Shown here: piece after piece, positions 63,965 to 64,000 of the stretch | Numbering within the stretch: position 1 is the stretch's first letter | Layout of the letters: each line of letters opens with the position of its first letter | NCBI RefSeq assembly: GCF_018831625.1 | Contig: NZ_CP065193.1 | Location: 930,001 to 994,000, forward strand | Origin: Spiroplasma endosymbiont of 'Nebria riversi' | GTDB taxonomy: Bacteria; Bacillota_I; Bacilli_A; Mycoplasmatales; Nriv7 | Direction: 5' to 3' | DNA length: 64,000 nt | Notes under the pieces: model-generated | Told to the model about the DNA's origin: nothing | Databases searched by the model: none | The model's input: only the letters and a program-made list of their open reading frames with translations | Made by a program: the position numbers and the translations under genes

Positions 63965-64000
63965 TGCATATTACCGAAGTAATTAAAAAGCCAGTCTTAA
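63964..64000 (+). CDS. rplW: Ribosomal protein L23 (start only)
   Basis: MHITEVIKKPVL is the usual L23 N-terminus and follows L4 in the S10 operon. Start overlaps the rplD stop; the gene continues past the window. Confidence 0.85.
   Translation, partial: MHITEVIKKPVL

Overview
The window reads as a Spiroplasma chromosome segment (Mollicutes). The DNA is very AT-rich. Many conserved proteins are only continuous if TGA is read as Trp: the thioredoxin active site W-C-G-P-C uses TGA, as do DnaE, ThiI, L4 and the superoxide dismutase. The phage genes are those of a filamentous SpV1-type plectrovirus, a group known from Spiroplasma.

Layout. 1-9.3 kb is an accessory zone: IS fragments, plectrovirus scraps, and two head-to-head paralogues of a large secreted repeat protein (2.0-4.2 kb minus strand; 6.9-9.2 kb plus strand, the latter with a nonsense codon). 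9.3-17.1 kb is a nearly whole plectrovirus prophage on the minus strand (Rep, small membrane proteins, coat-like protein, Zot-like ATPase, large surface protein, transposase). 17.2-26.1 kb is chromosomal: a decayed UvrD/PcrA helicase, tRNA-Leu, a HAD phosphatase, thioredoxin, an HU-like protein, a lipoprotein remnant, a DEAD-box helicase and an ABC-2 transporter pair. After an IS copy come ezrA-thiI-dnaE (27.4-33.3 kb). 33.4-42.1 kb holds two very large FtsX-like permeases in tandem, one split by three IS elements with loss of its middle. 42.2-45.7 kb is an IS scrapyard. 45.8-52.5 kb is again chromosomal: crr, sodA, a CPBP protease, an RluD-like synthase, a flippase-like protein, an EamA transporter and a small membrane protein. 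52.6-54.9 kb is another nested IS cluster. 55.0-61.6 kb is a second, plus-strand, more decayed plectrovirus copy. 61.7-62.0 kb encodes a small secreted glycine-rich protein. The window ends in the S10 ribosomal operon (rpsJ, rplC, rplD, start of rplW).

Four IS/transposase families recur: an IS3-family element (about 1.2 kb), a zinc-ribbon DDE element with good inverted repeats (about 1.14 kb, IS1595-like), ISLre2-type transposase pieces, and the plectrovirus rve-type transposase. Every copy that I could read is disrupted except the transposase of the second prophage.

Most unusual things seen: a MITE-like element of about 300 bp with 23-24 bp imperfect terminal repeats, whose end sequence recurs at three other places; a perfect 33-bp-stem hairpin overlapping the stop of the intact phage transposase; a wobble-compensated stem conserved upstream of both phage transposase genes; a 41-bp sequence shared by the chromosome (19.26 kb) and the edge of prophage 2; a 299-bp duplication giving the phage a second lipoprotein built from part of its large surface protein; and one secretion leader placed in front of unrelated passenger domains. 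No CRISPR array and no rRNA gene were seen.
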